Positions 47,197 to 56,196 of a stretch of DNA of 64,000 bases are shown here, piece by piece; the first letter of the stretch is position 1, and every line of letters begins with the position of its first letter. A program made the position numbers and the translations under genes. Source of the stretch: Legionella maioricensis (GTDB taxonomy: Bacteria > Pseudomonadota > Gammaproteobacteria > Legionellales > Legionellaceae). The notes under the pieces are model-generated. The model had not been told where the DNA came from. It saw nothing but the letters and a program-made list of their open reading frames with translations, and ran no database searches. The stretch spans positions 1 through 64,000 of the forward strand of contig NZ_JAJKBJ010000008.1 in the NCBI RefSeq assembly GCF_023618015.1. The letters are read 5' to 3'.

Positions 47197-47366
47197 TCAT
47201 TCTTTTTTTAGTGACTCACCATTAAGATGTGACATCAACCATTCTGCTTCCTCTAAAGAAGCAAAAATTGTAACCACACTACCTTTGCCGCCATAATTAA
47301 AATGTATGTTAACCTTGGATGAAAGTTTTTTCGATTGTTGTGCCATCCAATCCTTCGCTTTTTCCT
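47197..47366 (-). pseudogene. C-terminal fragment of a ParB-like protein
   Basis: The minus-strand frame ending at TGA 47197 reads FEEKAKDWMAQQSKKLSSKV and then NIHFNYGGKGSVVTIFASLEE to LMSHLNGES. This fits the dimerisation domain at the end of ParB proteins (a basic GGKG turn, then a strand, then SLEE and a final helix). There is no start; the reading frame runs into the 113-bp palindromic element at 47366. It appears to be the surviving tail of a partition gene. Confidence 0.45.
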
Positions 47367-47478
47367 CAAATAGGCCTAGTGTAATGAAATGGACTCCTCT
47401 CCTTACAGACGGGATAATATCCCAGTTTACGGATTGGAATAAATAAGGAGTTCATTTCATTACACTAGGCCTATTTGA
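47366..47478. mobile_element. 113-bp palindromic (MITE-like) element
   Basis: Arms of 33 bp (47366-47398 and 47446-47478) are inverted copies with one mismatch; the outer part is TCAAATAGGCCTAGTGTAAT. The 47-bp middle holds a further palindrome GGGATAATATCCC (47411-47423). It abuts the truncated ParB-like tail. It has no coding capacity, so it is either a miniature transposable element, a fused pair of IS ends or a very strong terminator. Confidence 0.6.
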
Positions 47479-47714
47479 AGCCTAAGAAATTCTTATAAAA
47501 AAGATGGTTTCGCGAGCCCAAAGAGAGTGAAATAAAAATTGACATCAGCAACTATTTTGCATTAAAATATCAAGTGATATAAAAAACCATCAAAAGTAGG
47601 TTTATAACGCCATGAAAATTACATCTTAAGTACGCCCTTCTACAGGGCAGAGAGAGTAAATCATTTTTGATTTTCTATTTTTATTGTCCTAAAAGATATG
47701 CTTAAGAGTAAATC
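47479..47714 (+). promoter_or_regulatory. Leader region of the ABC-F operon
   Basis: A very short frame (ATG 47612, five codons MKITS, stop) is followed by a small stem GCCC..GGGC (47634-47648) about 65 bases before the ABC-F start. Leader peptides with attenuators are common in front of antibiotic-resistance ABC-F genes, but the stem here is weak. Confidence 0.25.
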
Positions 47715-49178
47715 ATGCATCATAAACCGATTCAATTTAAAGACCTAGGTCTTATCTACCCGCATAAAATCTGTTTTCAAGACTTCAGTGGTGAAATTCA
47801 CTTTGGTGAGCGTATTGCACTGATTGGCCGAAATGGCTCAGGAAAATCAACCTTACTTAAGAGATTTGCTGGTCTTTGTTCAGCCTCTGCTGGCGAAATT
47901 AAAATGCCACAGGATGTTCGTATTGGTTATTTACCCCAAGTGATTGAAGAATGTCCTGATTTAAGTGGTGGTCAACGATTAAACCAAGCATTAACCAAGA
48001 TATTGTCTGAAGATCCGAATGTGTTGTTGTTGGATGAACCCACAAATCATCTGGACAGACGCAATCGCCGTTCTTTAATGCGTATGCTCCTGCATTATCC
48101 GGGGACGTTGGTCATTGCTTCTCATGATACGGAGCTCATCAATACAGTCGCAGATACTCTATGGCATATTGATTTAGGTAAGCTCGCTGTATTTAGAGGG
48201 GCTTATTGTGATTATCAGCAAATGCTTGAAGACAAGAAAGCATCGATTGAACAGGAATTATCACGGATTTCACGGGAGAAGAAAGAATCACATCTTGCTC
48301 TAATGAGAGAACAAGAACGGAATAAACGTTCTCGTGTTCAGGGTGAAAAAAAGATAGCGCAGCGTAAATGGCCAACGATTCGGTCTCATACAAAGCTTGC
48401 CAATGCAATGACAACAGGAAATAAACGATTAAGTCAGATTAATCATAAAAAACAACAGGTGCTTGAAGAGCTTTCATCTTTAAACCTTCCGGAAACGATT
48501 AAGCCCAAATTTAAATTAAACGGTCTTGACCACCATAAGCCCCTAATCAGTATTCAAGACGCTTCTATTGCCTACGAGGCTTTCGATGTGATTCTTGAAG
48601 AGATTCATTTTCACTTGAATGGCTGCGAACGGGTGGCATTGTATGGGGACAACGCATCAGGGAAGTCCACCTTTGTCAAAGCGATCTTGGAGGATAGTCA
48701 CATTAAGAGAACAGGTGAGTGGACTCTTCCAGAGCGCAATACAGTTGGGTATCTCGATCAGCATTATCAACATCTGAATTGTGACGAAACAGTTCTGGAT
48801 TTGATGAAAAGTCAGATGCCCCATGCTTCTCATGCTGAACTTCGTGTCCATTTGAATGACTTTTTATTTCGCAAAAACATCGAGGTAGAAATAAAGGTCA
48901 AAGATCTTTCTGGTGGTGAAAAGGCAAGGCTTTCTTTAGCCTTAATTGCTGCCAATCCGCCTAAGCTAATTATTTTAGATGAGGTAACCAACAATGTAGA
49001 TCTGGAAACACGCGATCATATCATTCAAGTATTACGTGAATTTTCAGGTGCAATACTGGTTATTTCTCACGATTATGATTTTTTAGATTCCATTCACATT
49101 GAAACTAAGTATCACGTTCATCAAGGGAAGATACATCATTTCAATGAGGAACAATCAGAGGGTGTTCATCATGACTAA
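47715..49178 (+). CDS. ABC-F family ATPase (ribosome protection type)
   Basis: 487 residues with two ABC domains and no membrane segment. Domain 1: Walker A GRNGSGKST, signature LSGGQRL, Walker B VLLLDEPTNHLD. A charged linker follows (about 165-240, rich in Lys/Arg/Gln, the P-site tRNA interaction motif). Domain 2: GDNASGKST, LSGGEKARL, LIILDEVTNNVD. Domain 1 is short, as in resistance-type ABC-F proteins that dislodge antibiotics from the ribosome. It overlaps the ABC exporter gene by 8 bp and opens the operon. Housekeeping EttA/Uup types are less likely by length. Confidence 0.85.
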   Translation: MHHKPIQFKDLGLIYPHKICFQDFSGEIHFGERIALIGRNGSGKSTLLKRFAGLCSASAGEIKMPQDVRIGYLPQVIEECPDLSGGQRLNQALTKILSEDPNVLLLDEPTNHLDRRNRRSLMRMLLHYPGTLVIASHDTELINTVADTLWHIDLGKLAVFRGAYCDYQQMLEDKKASIEQELSRISREKKESHLALMREQERNKRSRVQGEKKIAQRKWPTIRSHTKLANAMTTGNKRLSQINHKKQQVLEELSSLNLPETIKPKFKLNGLDHHKPLISIQDASIAYEAFDVILEEIHFHLNGCERVALYGDNASGKSTFVKAILEDSHIKRTGEWTLPERNTVGYLDQHYQHLNCDETVLDLMKSQMPHASHAELRVHLNDFLFRKNIEVEIKVKDLSGGEKARLSLALIAANPPKLIILDEVTNNVDLETRDHIIQVLREFSGAILVISHDYDFLDSIHIETKYHVHQGKIHHFNEEQSEGVHHD

Positions 49179-50958
49179 TCGTTTGCCTAACCACATAGGC
49201 TCTTTTATGTGGCATTTTTTAAAACCGTATCGACGCATGGTTTTTTTATTTATCCTGCTTGCTTTAATGGCTGGATTTTGGGGACCGTTTAATAGTTTAT
49301 TGATTAAATCCTTTATTAATACCTTGGCAGCAAAAACAAGTACGGACTTCTCCTCTTTGTATTGGATCGCTGGATTACTGGTAGTGAACTTTATTGTTTT
49401 TGACAATATCACCTGGCGAACAATCGGGTACTTGAACTATAAATACGAAGCAGTGCTTAAAAACCAAATCATTAGCCAAATGTTTGAGTATGTGTTGGGA
49501 AGTAGTACGCAATTTTTTCAGGATAATCTATCGGGGAGAATTGCCACACAAATTACTACTCTTGCTGATAATCTTGAGATTATTTTGCATCGCGTGTCTA
49601 TCGACTTTCTTCGTGGTGCTTCATTATTAGTGGTTTCATTTATTACAGCCTATTTTGTTAATGTCCTGTTTTTTTATATTTTATTTCTTTGGTTCATTGC
49701 CTTTGCCTCATTTAGTATTTGGATGTCGGCACGATTGGTTCAATTGTCCGATGACCATGCAAATTCCGAATCGCAGCTTTCTGGGCAATTAGTCGATAGC
49801 CTGGCGAATCAATCCAATATTCGTATTTTTTCACGCAAAATCTACGAAGTGGAACGTATGAACACGTTTTTTAGCTTGGTACAACGGGCTTTTCAAAGAA
49901 AAGAGCTGTTTATTGTTTTGTTATGCTGCGCACAGGGTGGAATGATTGCGGTAATGATAGGTTTGGCCTCGATTACCTTAATTCACTTGTATGGCAAGGG
50001 ACTGATGAGCATTGGTGATTTTGCTTTGATTCTTGGGCTTTCCATGGAATTGGGACACATGATGTGGTACACCATGTACCAAGTGGACCAATTTAACCAA
50101 GCTTTAGGCAAGGCAAGACAAAGTTTAAATGCATTGGTCATCCCTCATGAGATACAGGATAAAAATAATGCATCCCAATTAGTGGTCACGCAAGGACGAA
50201 TTGAATTTTCCAAGGTGAAATTTCATTACCAAGGTGGTTACTCCCTGTTCCAAAATAAGTCCGTCACAATTGAAGCCGGTCAAAAAGTGGGTTTGGTGGG
50301 CTATTCAGGAAGCGGCAAGTCCACTTTTGTTAATTTGATTTTACGACTATATGAGGTGGTGGATGGGCAAATTCTAATCGACGGTCAAAACCTATCCGAA
50401 GTGACTCAAGAGAGTTTAAGACAAGCCATTGCCATGATTCCACAAGACCCAATGCTTTTTCATCGAAGCCTGATGGATAATATTCGTTATGGCAGGACAA
50501 CAGCTTCGGATGAGGAAGTCATTTCAGCCTCCAAGAAGGCCCATGCACATGAATTCATCAGTCTTTTGCCAGAAGGTTATGAGACCTTGGTCGGGGAACG
50601 TGGGGTGAAGCTTTCAGGTGGTCAACGCCAGCGCATTGCCATTGCACGTGCGATTTTAAAAAATGCGCCCATTTTAATGTTGGACGAAGCCACCTCTCAA
50701 CTCGATTCTATTACAGAATCTAACATTCAAGACAGTCTTTGGGAGTTGATGCAGGGAAAAACAACCTTAGTCGTTGCACATCGTTTATCGACTCTGCTGC
50801 ATATGGACCGAATTTTAGTATTTGATAAAGGCCATATCGTTGAAGACGGGACACATGCTGAACTATTAGATCGCGGTGGTTTGTACAAAACACTATGGGA
50901 TGCGCAGGTAGGTGGGTTTTTACCAGATGAACGAAAAGAAGAGTCTCTTAGTGGATAG
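49171..50958 (+). CDS. ABC exporter half-transporter (MsbA/multidrug type)
   Basis: 595 residues from ATG 49171 (GAGGGTG at about 6 bases). Six transmembrane helices (about 20-290) precede one nucleotide-binding domain with Walker A GYSGSGKST, signature LSGGQRQRIA and Walker B ILMLDEATSQLD. The NBD is almost identical to that of the paralogue at 59302-61056 on the other strand. It works as a homodimer or with a partner and exports lipophilic compounds. Its position between ABC-F and a nucleotidyltransferase points to drug export. Confidence 0.88.
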   Translation: MTNRLPNHIGSFMWHFLKPYRRMVFLFILLALMAGFWGPFNSLLIKSFINTLAAKTSTDFSSLYWIAGLLVVNFIVFDNITWRTIGYLNYKYEAVLKNQIISQMFEYVLGSSTQFFQDNLSGRIATQITTLADNLEIILHRVSIDFLRGASLLVVSFITAYFVNVLFFYILFLWFIAFASFSIWMSARLVQLSDDHANSESQLSGQLVDSLANQSNIRIFSRKIYEVERMNTFFSLVQRAFQRKELFIVLLCCAQGGMIAVMIGLASITLIHLYGKGLMSIGDFALILGLSMELGHMMWYTMYQVDQFNQALGKARQSLNALVIPHEIQDKNNASQLVVTQGRIEFSKVKFHYQGGYSLFQNKSVTIEAGQKVGLVGYSGSGKSTFVNLILRLYEVVDGQILIDGQNLSEVTQESLRQAIAMIPQDPMLFHRSLMDNIRYGRTTASDEEVISASKKAHAHEFISLLPEGYETLVGERGVKLSGGQRQRIAIARAILKNAPILMLDEATSQLDSITESNIQDSLWELMQGKTTLVVAHRLSTLLHMDRILVFDKGHIVEDGTHAELLDRGGLYKTLWDAQVGGFLPDERKEESLSG

Positions 50959-50969
50959 TGGGGTAGCAA

Positions 50970-51752
50970 ATGAATAAACCACATACAGAGTTTAGGGTAG
51001 TGCATCATTTACTTAATGACTTACTATCCGGTTTGCAATCAATTTTAAAGGAACATTTGCTGGGCGTTTATGTGTATGGTTCATTTGTTTGGGGTGATTT
51101 TGATGAAACAACCAGCGACATTGATGTTCTTGTGGCATTAAACAAAGAAATGACACCAGAAGAATTCGCGGCTTTAGATGATTTGCATGCCAATCTGGTT
51201 CAGCATTTTCCAGCTTGGAATGACCGAATTGAAGTAGCTTATGCATCTTATAAAATGTTACAACATTTTAAGACAGAGCCAGGTCAAATTGCTGTCATTA
51301 GCCCAGGGGAACCGTTTCACCTCAAACAGGCGGGGACTGACTGGCTTATTAATTATTATTTGTTGCAAAGAGATAGCCTCATTCTATATGGTCCATCAGC
51401 AAAGTCGATTATTGCTCCTGTATCAAATAGTGAGTTTATAGAGCATGTCAAAAAACAGGCCATTGAGTGGCAAGATTGGGTTACTCATACCAAAAATTCT
51501 TTAGGGTACCAATATTATGTTGTATTAACTCTATGCCGGGCTTTGTATGTGCTCCAACATCAGGAACAAGGCTCTAAGTTAAAAGCTGGAACTTGGGCTA
51601 AAAATCAATTCCCAAAATGGCGAGTTTTAATTCAACGAGCATTAACTAAAGCTGAACTAAATCATGCAAGCGATATCTTGACCGAAGAAACCTATCAAGA
51701 AGTCACTGCATTTGTGGGTGAAATAGTTCAGCATATTCAAGAGAGAGAATAA
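50970..51752 (+). CDS. Aminoglycoside nucleotidyltransferase-like protein (DUF4111)
   Basis: 260 residues. The polymerase-beta-type nucleotidyltransferase motif is clear: YVYGSFVWGDFDETTSDIDV (GS, then SDxD metal ligands at about 35-55). The C-terminal DUF4111 half has LCRALYVLQHQEQ and SKLKAGTWAKNQF, as in AadA/ANT(9) enzymes that adenylylate spectinomycin or streptomycin. The actual drug is uncertain. It lies 11 bp behind the ABC exporter and abuts the next gene. Confidence 0.82.
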   Translation: MNKPHTEFRVVHHLLNDLLSGLQSILKEHLLGVYVYGSFVWGDFDETTSDIDVLVALNKEMTPEEFAALDDLHANLVQHFPAWNDRIEVAYASYKMLQHFKTEPGQIAVISPGEPFHLKQAGTDWLINYYLLQRDSLILYGPSAKSIIAPVSNSEFIEHVKKQAIEWQDWVTHTKNSLGYQYYVVLTLCRALYVLQHQEQGSKLKAGTWAKNQFPKWRVLIQRALTKAELNHASDILTEETYQEVTAFVGEIVQHIQERE

Positions 51753-52712
51753 ATGATGGAAGTCAACCAAGAACAAAGACTCATCGAAGTAGTTCCTTAT
51801 AATGCTAATTGGCCTATGCAATTTGAACAGGAAGCAAAGCGAATTAAAAAAGCATTAGGCAGTAATTGCATTGAAATTCATCATATCGGTTCCACATCAG
51901 TACCAGGTTTGGCTGCAAAACCAGTAATCGATATGATTCCAGTTGTTTTAGATATTAGCAAAGTGGACAGTGCCAATGCTGCTATGCAGGCACTTGGCTA
52001 TGAAGCCAAAGGAGAATACGGTATTCCTTTTCGCCGCTATTTCCAAAAGGGAGAAAGTCTACGAACACATCATGCTCATATTTTTGAGTTTGGAAATTCC
52101 GAAATCGAGCGGCATTTAAAATTTAGGGACTGGATGAGAGCACATCCAGAAGATAGAGAAGCTTATGCTCGTTTAAAACAAGAGTTGGCCCATCAATATC
52201 CCTATGACATTACTGCCTATTGTTTGGGCAAAGAAGATTTTATTGCAACAATTGATAAAAAAGCAGGGTTTAATGGATTAAGAGTGGTGAAGGCATTAAC
52301 GCCGCGAGAATGGGATAAAGTACGTCATTTCAGACAATTCTATTTTTTTGATAAAGCTGGGCTTTCTGACCCTTACACTTGGACTTTTGAGCATGATGCT
52401 CATGTTCATTTTGTTTTATCTCAAGGAAGCGACATCATTGGTTATGCCCATCTGCAATTATGGCCTCATCAGAGAGCCGCTTTGCGTATCATTGTGATTG
52501 ATGAGGAAAAAAGAACCCATCAATACGGTAGCCAATTCTTGGCGTTATGTGAAAAGTGGCTCAAAAACCAAGGATATCAAAGCTTGCACGTGGAGTCCTC
52601 ACCGGATGCTCTAAGATTTTATAGAAATAATGGTTATATCGACATGCCATTTGATGATCCAGATGGCTATGAAGGTGATGCGAGAGATACTGCGGTAGGG
52701 AAAATACTATGA
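51753..52712 (+). CDS. GrpB (UPF0157)-GNAT fusion protein
   Basis: 319 residues. Residues 8-170 form the GrpB nucleotidyltransferase-like domain (IEIHHIGSTSVPGLAAKPVI with the HIGSTS motif and DMI). Residues about 180-319 form a GNAT domain (IIVIDEEKRTHQYGSQFLAL, then SSPDALRFYRNNGYI). Joined GrpB-GNAT proteins are known in several bacteria, but their reaction is not. It overlaps the triple-GNAT gene by ATGA. The context suggests small-molecule modification. Confidence 0.82.
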   Translation: MMEVNQEQRLIEVVPYNANWPMQFEQEAKRIKKALGSNCIEIHHIGSTSVPGLAAKPVIDMIPVVLDISKVDSANAAMQALGYEAKGEYGIPFRRYFQKGESLRTHHAHIFEFGNSEIERHLKFRDWMRAHPEDREAYARLKQELAHQYPYDITAYCLGKEDFIATIDKKAGFNGLRVVKALTPREWDKVRHFRQFYFFDKAGLSDPYTWTFEHDAHVHFVLSQGSDIIGYAHLQLWPHQRAALRIIVIDEEKRTHQYGSQFLALCEKWLKNQGYQSLHVESSPDALRFYRNNGYIDMPFDDPDGYEGDARDTAVGKIL

Positions 52713-54190
52713 TTCAAATCGAAAAAATAACGGGAGATTGGGCTCAAACCTTATGTCGAACCATTACAAAGGATTTGCCAGAATACTTTGGTTTACCAGA
52801 AGCGAACGAGCACTACGCAATAGGTGTAAACACACGCACTAATTTTGCGGCGAAAGATGGAGATGACACTATGGGCCTCGTTTCTATTGATTTTCCTTAT
52901 CCTAATAATGCCAATATTTACTGGATGGCTGTAAAACGTGATTATCATCGTCAAGGTGTAGGAAAGCAATTAATCGAAGCGGCTTGCCATTTTGCTGCAA
53001 CACAAGGAGCTAAAACCATAACCGTTGAAACACTTAGCCCCTCTGAATTGGAAGAGAATTACCTTAAAACCTACCGATTTTATCAGTCAGTTGGTTTTAA
53101 CGCTCTTTTTGATTTAAAACCTGCAGGGTATGAGTGGAATATGGTGTACATGATAAAACAGCTTGAACCTTTAGCAGAAAACCAACGGTCAATTGCCATT
53201 AAGCTAATGGAATTATCTGATATCCCCGTTTTGGTCGATGCGTTTCAAAAAGCAAATTGGCAAAAACCTTACGTCTTGTTTGAAGGGTATCATCAAGAAC
53301 AACAACAATCTGAGCGAGTAGTTTGGGTAGCCTATGTTCAAGACCAAATTGCGGGCTATGTTACTCTAAAATGGGCCTCACACTATGAACCCTTTGCTCA
53401 TAAAGAAATCCCAGAAATTATGGACTTAAATGTATTGCCTGCTTTTCGCAAGCTCGGAATAGGCAGTGCTTTACTCACTGTTGCTGAAGACAAGGCAGCA
53501 AGTCAGTGTGATGTTGTAGGTATTGGTGTTGGGTTATATGGTGGTTCCGATGGAGGATATGGACAAGCTCAACGACTTTATGTTACCCGTGGTTATATTC
53601 CTGATGGTTTAGGGGTAACTTATAGTTATAAACCAACCATTCCTGGGGAAACATATCCTTTGGATGATGATTTAATTTTGTGGTTTACTAAAAAATTAAC
53701 CAATTTGCATGCAGAAAGTGATGCCGTAATTAAAAAAACAACTGATAGCCACGATGTGTATGTACCAAATACAAACTATAAATTGGAGTTCAATGCAAAA
53801 GATTCATTTAAAATTGTAGATCAAAAGTTGTTTGAGTTTAATACATCGTGCGTCCCTTCCACACAAAAACCTGAAGTAATTGATATAAATGTTACGATCA
53901 AGAATGGTGATGAAATAATAGCGGGTATTTGTTCGGAGGTTTATACATGGAAGATCCTGTACATCAGTGTCTTTTTTGTTGAGGAAAAATATCGCCACCA
54001 AGGTTTGGGTACCATTTTACTCAATAAAGTTGAGGAAAAAGCTAAAGAATTAGGAGTTACTTTAATTCACCTCGATACCTTTGATTTTCAAGCAAAAGAT
54101 TTTTATCTCAAATATGGTTACGAAGAGTTTGGAGTTCTGGATGACTGCCCTAAAGGTCATAAGCGTTATTATATGAAGAAGGTACTATGA
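52709..54190 (+). CDS. Triple GNAT acetyltransferase
   Basis: 493 residues made of three GNAT domains in a row: domain 1 about 1-150 (WMAVKRDYHRQGVGKQLIEA), domain 2 about 155-335 (LNVLPAFRKLGIGSALLTVA) and domain 3 about 350-493 (VFFVEEKYRHQGLGTILLNK). Each has its own acetyl-CoA loop (RxxGxG/A form, or KLGIGS in domain 2), so up to three sites could be active. Domains 1 and 3 are not near-identical, so this is an old fusion. Start and stop overlap neighbours by ATGA, indicating tight co-translation. Confidence 0.85.
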   Translation: MIQIEKITGDWAQTLCRTITKDLPEYFGLPEANEHYAIGVNTRTNFAAKDGDDTMGLVSIDFPYPNNANIYWMAVKRDYHRQGVGKQLIEAACHFAATQGAKTITVETLSPSELEENYLKTYRFYQSVGFNALFDLKPAGYEWNMVYMIKQLEPLAENQRSIAIKLMELSDIPVLVDAFQKANWQKPYVLFEGYHQEQQQSERVVWVAYVQDQIAGYVTLKWASHYEPFAHKEIPEIMDLNVLPAFRKLGIGSALLTVAEDKAASQCDVVGIGVGLYGGSDGGYGQAQRLYVTRGYIPDGLGVTYSYKPTIPGETYPLDDDLILWFTKKLTNLHAESDAVIKKTTDSHDVYVPNTNYKLEFNAKDSFKIVDQKLFEFNTSCVPSTQKPEVIDINVTIKNGDEIIAGICSEVYTWKILYISVFFVEEKYRHQGLGTILLNKVEEKAKELGVTLIHLDTFDFQAKDFYLKYGYEEFGVLDDCPKGHKRYYMKKVL

Positions 54191-54399
54191 GTTTTATAAA
54201 AAAAGGAATATACCGTCATTATAAAGGTAATTTGTATGAAGTAATTGATATCGCCAGGCATTCGGAAAGCTTGGAAGATATGGTGGTGTACAGAGCGCTT
54301 TACGGTGATTTTAAACTATGGGTTCGACCTCTTAAGATGTTCCTTGAAAACATTGAGATAAACGGTGAGATCCAAAAAAGATTTGAATTAAATGAATAG
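54187..54399 (+). CDS. DUF1653 protein
   Basis: 70 residues matching the small DUF1653 fold: KGIYRHYKGNLYEVIDIARH, then MVVYRALYGDFKLWVRPLKMF. These proteins have an SH3-like barrel and unknown role, and often sit beside kinase or acetyltransferase genes. It overlaps both neighbours (ATGA before, 8 bp after). Confidence 0.85.
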   Translation: MSFIKKGIYRHYKGNLYEVIDIARHSESLEDMVVYRALYGDFKLWVRPLKMFLENIEINGEIQKRFELNE

Positions 54400-54964
54400 A
54401 TTAGAACAAGCAAATCGTTTTATCTTCACTGGCACCCCAGGCAGTGGAAAAACTTCTGTTATTTTGGCATTGAAAAGATTAGGGCATGTAGTGATTCCTG
54501 AATCTGCAACGGATGTCATTGCAGAAGAGCAGGCAAAGGGAACTATGCGCCCATGGGAGCAGGCTGATTTTGTAGATAAGATTGCCTTAACACAAAAATT
54601 AAGGCAATTGAATGCTAAAGGTGAGTTACAATTTTATGATCGATCACCATTTTGTGCTTATGCATTGGGACGTTATTCCGCTCATTGGCATCATCGTGAT
54701 TTTACACCCTCACCTGTTTTATTAGCTGAAGTTGACCGCTGCCTAAAAGCGGGTATCTATCAACGCAAAGTATTCTTTTTTGAGAACTTGGGGTTTATTG
54801 AACCAACCTCCGCTCGCAAAATCAGTTATGAAGATGCCCTTATTTTTGAGCAAATTCACATAGAGGTATACAAAGAGTTTGGTTTTGAAATTGTGCTTGT
54901 GCCTAATAATGCGATTGAAGAGCGTTGCCGATTTGTCCTTGAAACGTTAGGTATAAAAAAATAA
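54392..54964 (+). CDS. Small P-loop ATPase/kinase (AAA_28-like)
   Basis: 190 residues. Walker A TGTPGSGKTS lies near the N-terminus (about residues 13-22), FYDRSPFCAYALGRY resembles the lid/Walker B segment of nucleoside-kinase-like AAA_28 proteins, and ISYEDALIFEQIH follows. Probably phosphorylates or hydrolyses on a small substrate; not identified. It is the last gene of the packed operon, 76 bp before a MerR-family gene. Confidence 0.78.
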   Translation: MNRLEQANRFIFTGTPGSGKTSVILALKRLGHVVIPESATDVIAEEQAKGTMRPWEQADFVDKIALTQKLRQLNAKGELQFYDRSPFCAYALGRYSAHWHHRDFTPSPVLLAEVDRCLKAGIYQRKVFFFENLGFIEPTSARKISYEDALIFEQIHIEVYKEFGFEIVLVPNNAIEERCRFVLETLGIKK

Positions 54965-54988
54965 ACATCCATTTTATGAAAAAACCGC

Positions 54989-55019
54989 TTGACCCTATTG
55001 TTACTATATATCTTACCTT
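54989..55019 (+). promoter_or_regulatory. Candidate MerR-type promoter with long spacer
   Basis: TTGACC (54989-54994) and TACCTT (55014-55019) are 19 bp apart, the over-long spacing typical of promoters activated by MerR-family proteins. A perfect AAGGAGG lies before the ATG at 55041. Dyad symmetry within the spacer is weak, so this is tentative. Confidence 0.4.
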
Positions 55020-55040
55020 TGTTCCTAAGGAGGTAATACT

Positions 55041-55985
55041 ATGACTCAATGGTTCGTAAAAGACTTAAGCAAATTGACCGGTGTTTCGGTGCAAACATTG
55101 CATCATTATGACCGCATTGGTTTACTTAAACCTTCATTGCGACAGTCCAATGGGTATCGTATTTACTCCGAGAAGGATTTATTGAAATTACAACAGATTA
55201 TTGCTTTAAAGTTTTTTGGTTTTGAGTTGTCACAAATCAAAACCTTGCTCTCTGAAGAACGTCATGCGCTAAACCATTTTGAGGCCCAAGCTCAAGTGTT
55301 AGAACAAAAAGCAGCGGCATGTACTTCCGGAGCTAAAACCTTAAGAAGCATTATTAACTCTGTTGATATCAATCAATCCATTCCATGGGAAACCATTATT
55401 CAGCTGATTGAGGTATATAAAATGGCAGAACATCTTGAACATGATTGGGTTAAGGAAATATTCACTCCTGATGAATTAAAACAATATGTAGCATTTGAAA
55501 AGGAAATGAAAACAAATAATAAGGCTGAGTTTGAAAAACAATGGCATCAACTCTTAGATGAACTGAAACAAAACGTGAAACACGATCCTGATTCCACTAT
55601 AGGTATCCAAACAGGAAAAAACTACATGGAATGGGTTAACAGCGTATACGGTAAAAAATATGCTCATCTAAGAACCAAAAAATGGGAAAAAGGATTTGGA
55701 GAAGGAAAAGGTCTTGACGACATTGGATTAACATCAGAGATCATGGCATGGTTAGAAAAAGCTTTAGATGCTTATTGGAAGGATAGACTTTATGGCATTC
55801 TTGAACAAGTAGGAAAAACTTCAGCTTCCACTGTACTAATGCTTTGGAATAAGGCCTTAGATGATATGTATGGTGAAGAAATTTCACGAAAATATGATGT
55901 TTGTGACATTGCTTTGAATGATGACAAGGTCAGTCTAGAGGCAAAGACTTGGCTTAAAAGTATCTTAGATGCCTACAAAATGTAA
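55041..55985 (+). CDS. MerR-family regulator with TipAS-like ligand domain
   Basis: 314 residues. Residues 1-75 form the MerR winged helix (FVKDLSKLTGVSVQTLHHYD, then GYRIYSEKDLLKLQQI). A coiled dimer helix follows to about 115, and the C-terminal 190 residues are helical and resemble the antibiotic-binding TipAS domain (KNYMEWVNSVYGKKY). A drug-sensing activator would fit the resistance genes just upstream. A strong AAGGAGG precedes its start. Confidence 0.82.
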   Translation: MTQWFVKDLSKLTGVSVQTLHHYDRIGLLKPSLRQSNGYRIYSEKDLLKLQQIIALKFFGFELSQIKTLLSEERHALNHFEAQAQVLEQKAAACTSGAKTLRSIINSVDINQSIPWETIIQLIEVYKMAEHLEHDWVKEIFTPDELKQYVAFEKEMKTNNKAEFEKQWHQLLDELKQNVKHDPDSTIGIQTGKNYMEWVNSVYGKKYAHLRTKKWEKGFGEGKGLDDIGLTSEIMAWLEKALDAYWKDRLYGILEQVGKTSASTVLMLWNKALDDMYGEEISRKYDVCDIALNDDKVSLEAKTWLKSILDAYKM

Positions 55986-56073
55986 ACAATAGATGTAAAT
56001 TTGGATCGGTGCTATTTTTACCGATCCAATCTTAATTAAATATCAACTTAATCCATCTAGGGGGATTCTGTTC

Positions 56074-56100
56074 GGTAAAAAGCCGCCAACCTGAGCATCC
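56074..56100. repeat. 27-bp direct repeat, left copy (scar of ABC exporter 3' end)
   Basis: A 27-base match to 59333-59359 (starts GGTAAAAAGCCGCCAA). Read on the minus strand it encodes DAQVGGFLP, the end of the ABC exporter protein. It sits before the serine-hydrolase gene, while the intact exporter end sits after it, so the hydrolase gene is bracketed by this repeat. Confidence 0.75.
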
Positions 56101-56196
56101 GCCAATGTTAAAAAATTCGTAAAAAAATGCTGATTGAGAATAAATTTTACGGCATCAGGTATAATTAAATCACTAGTTTGTATTTTGAGCAATTTT

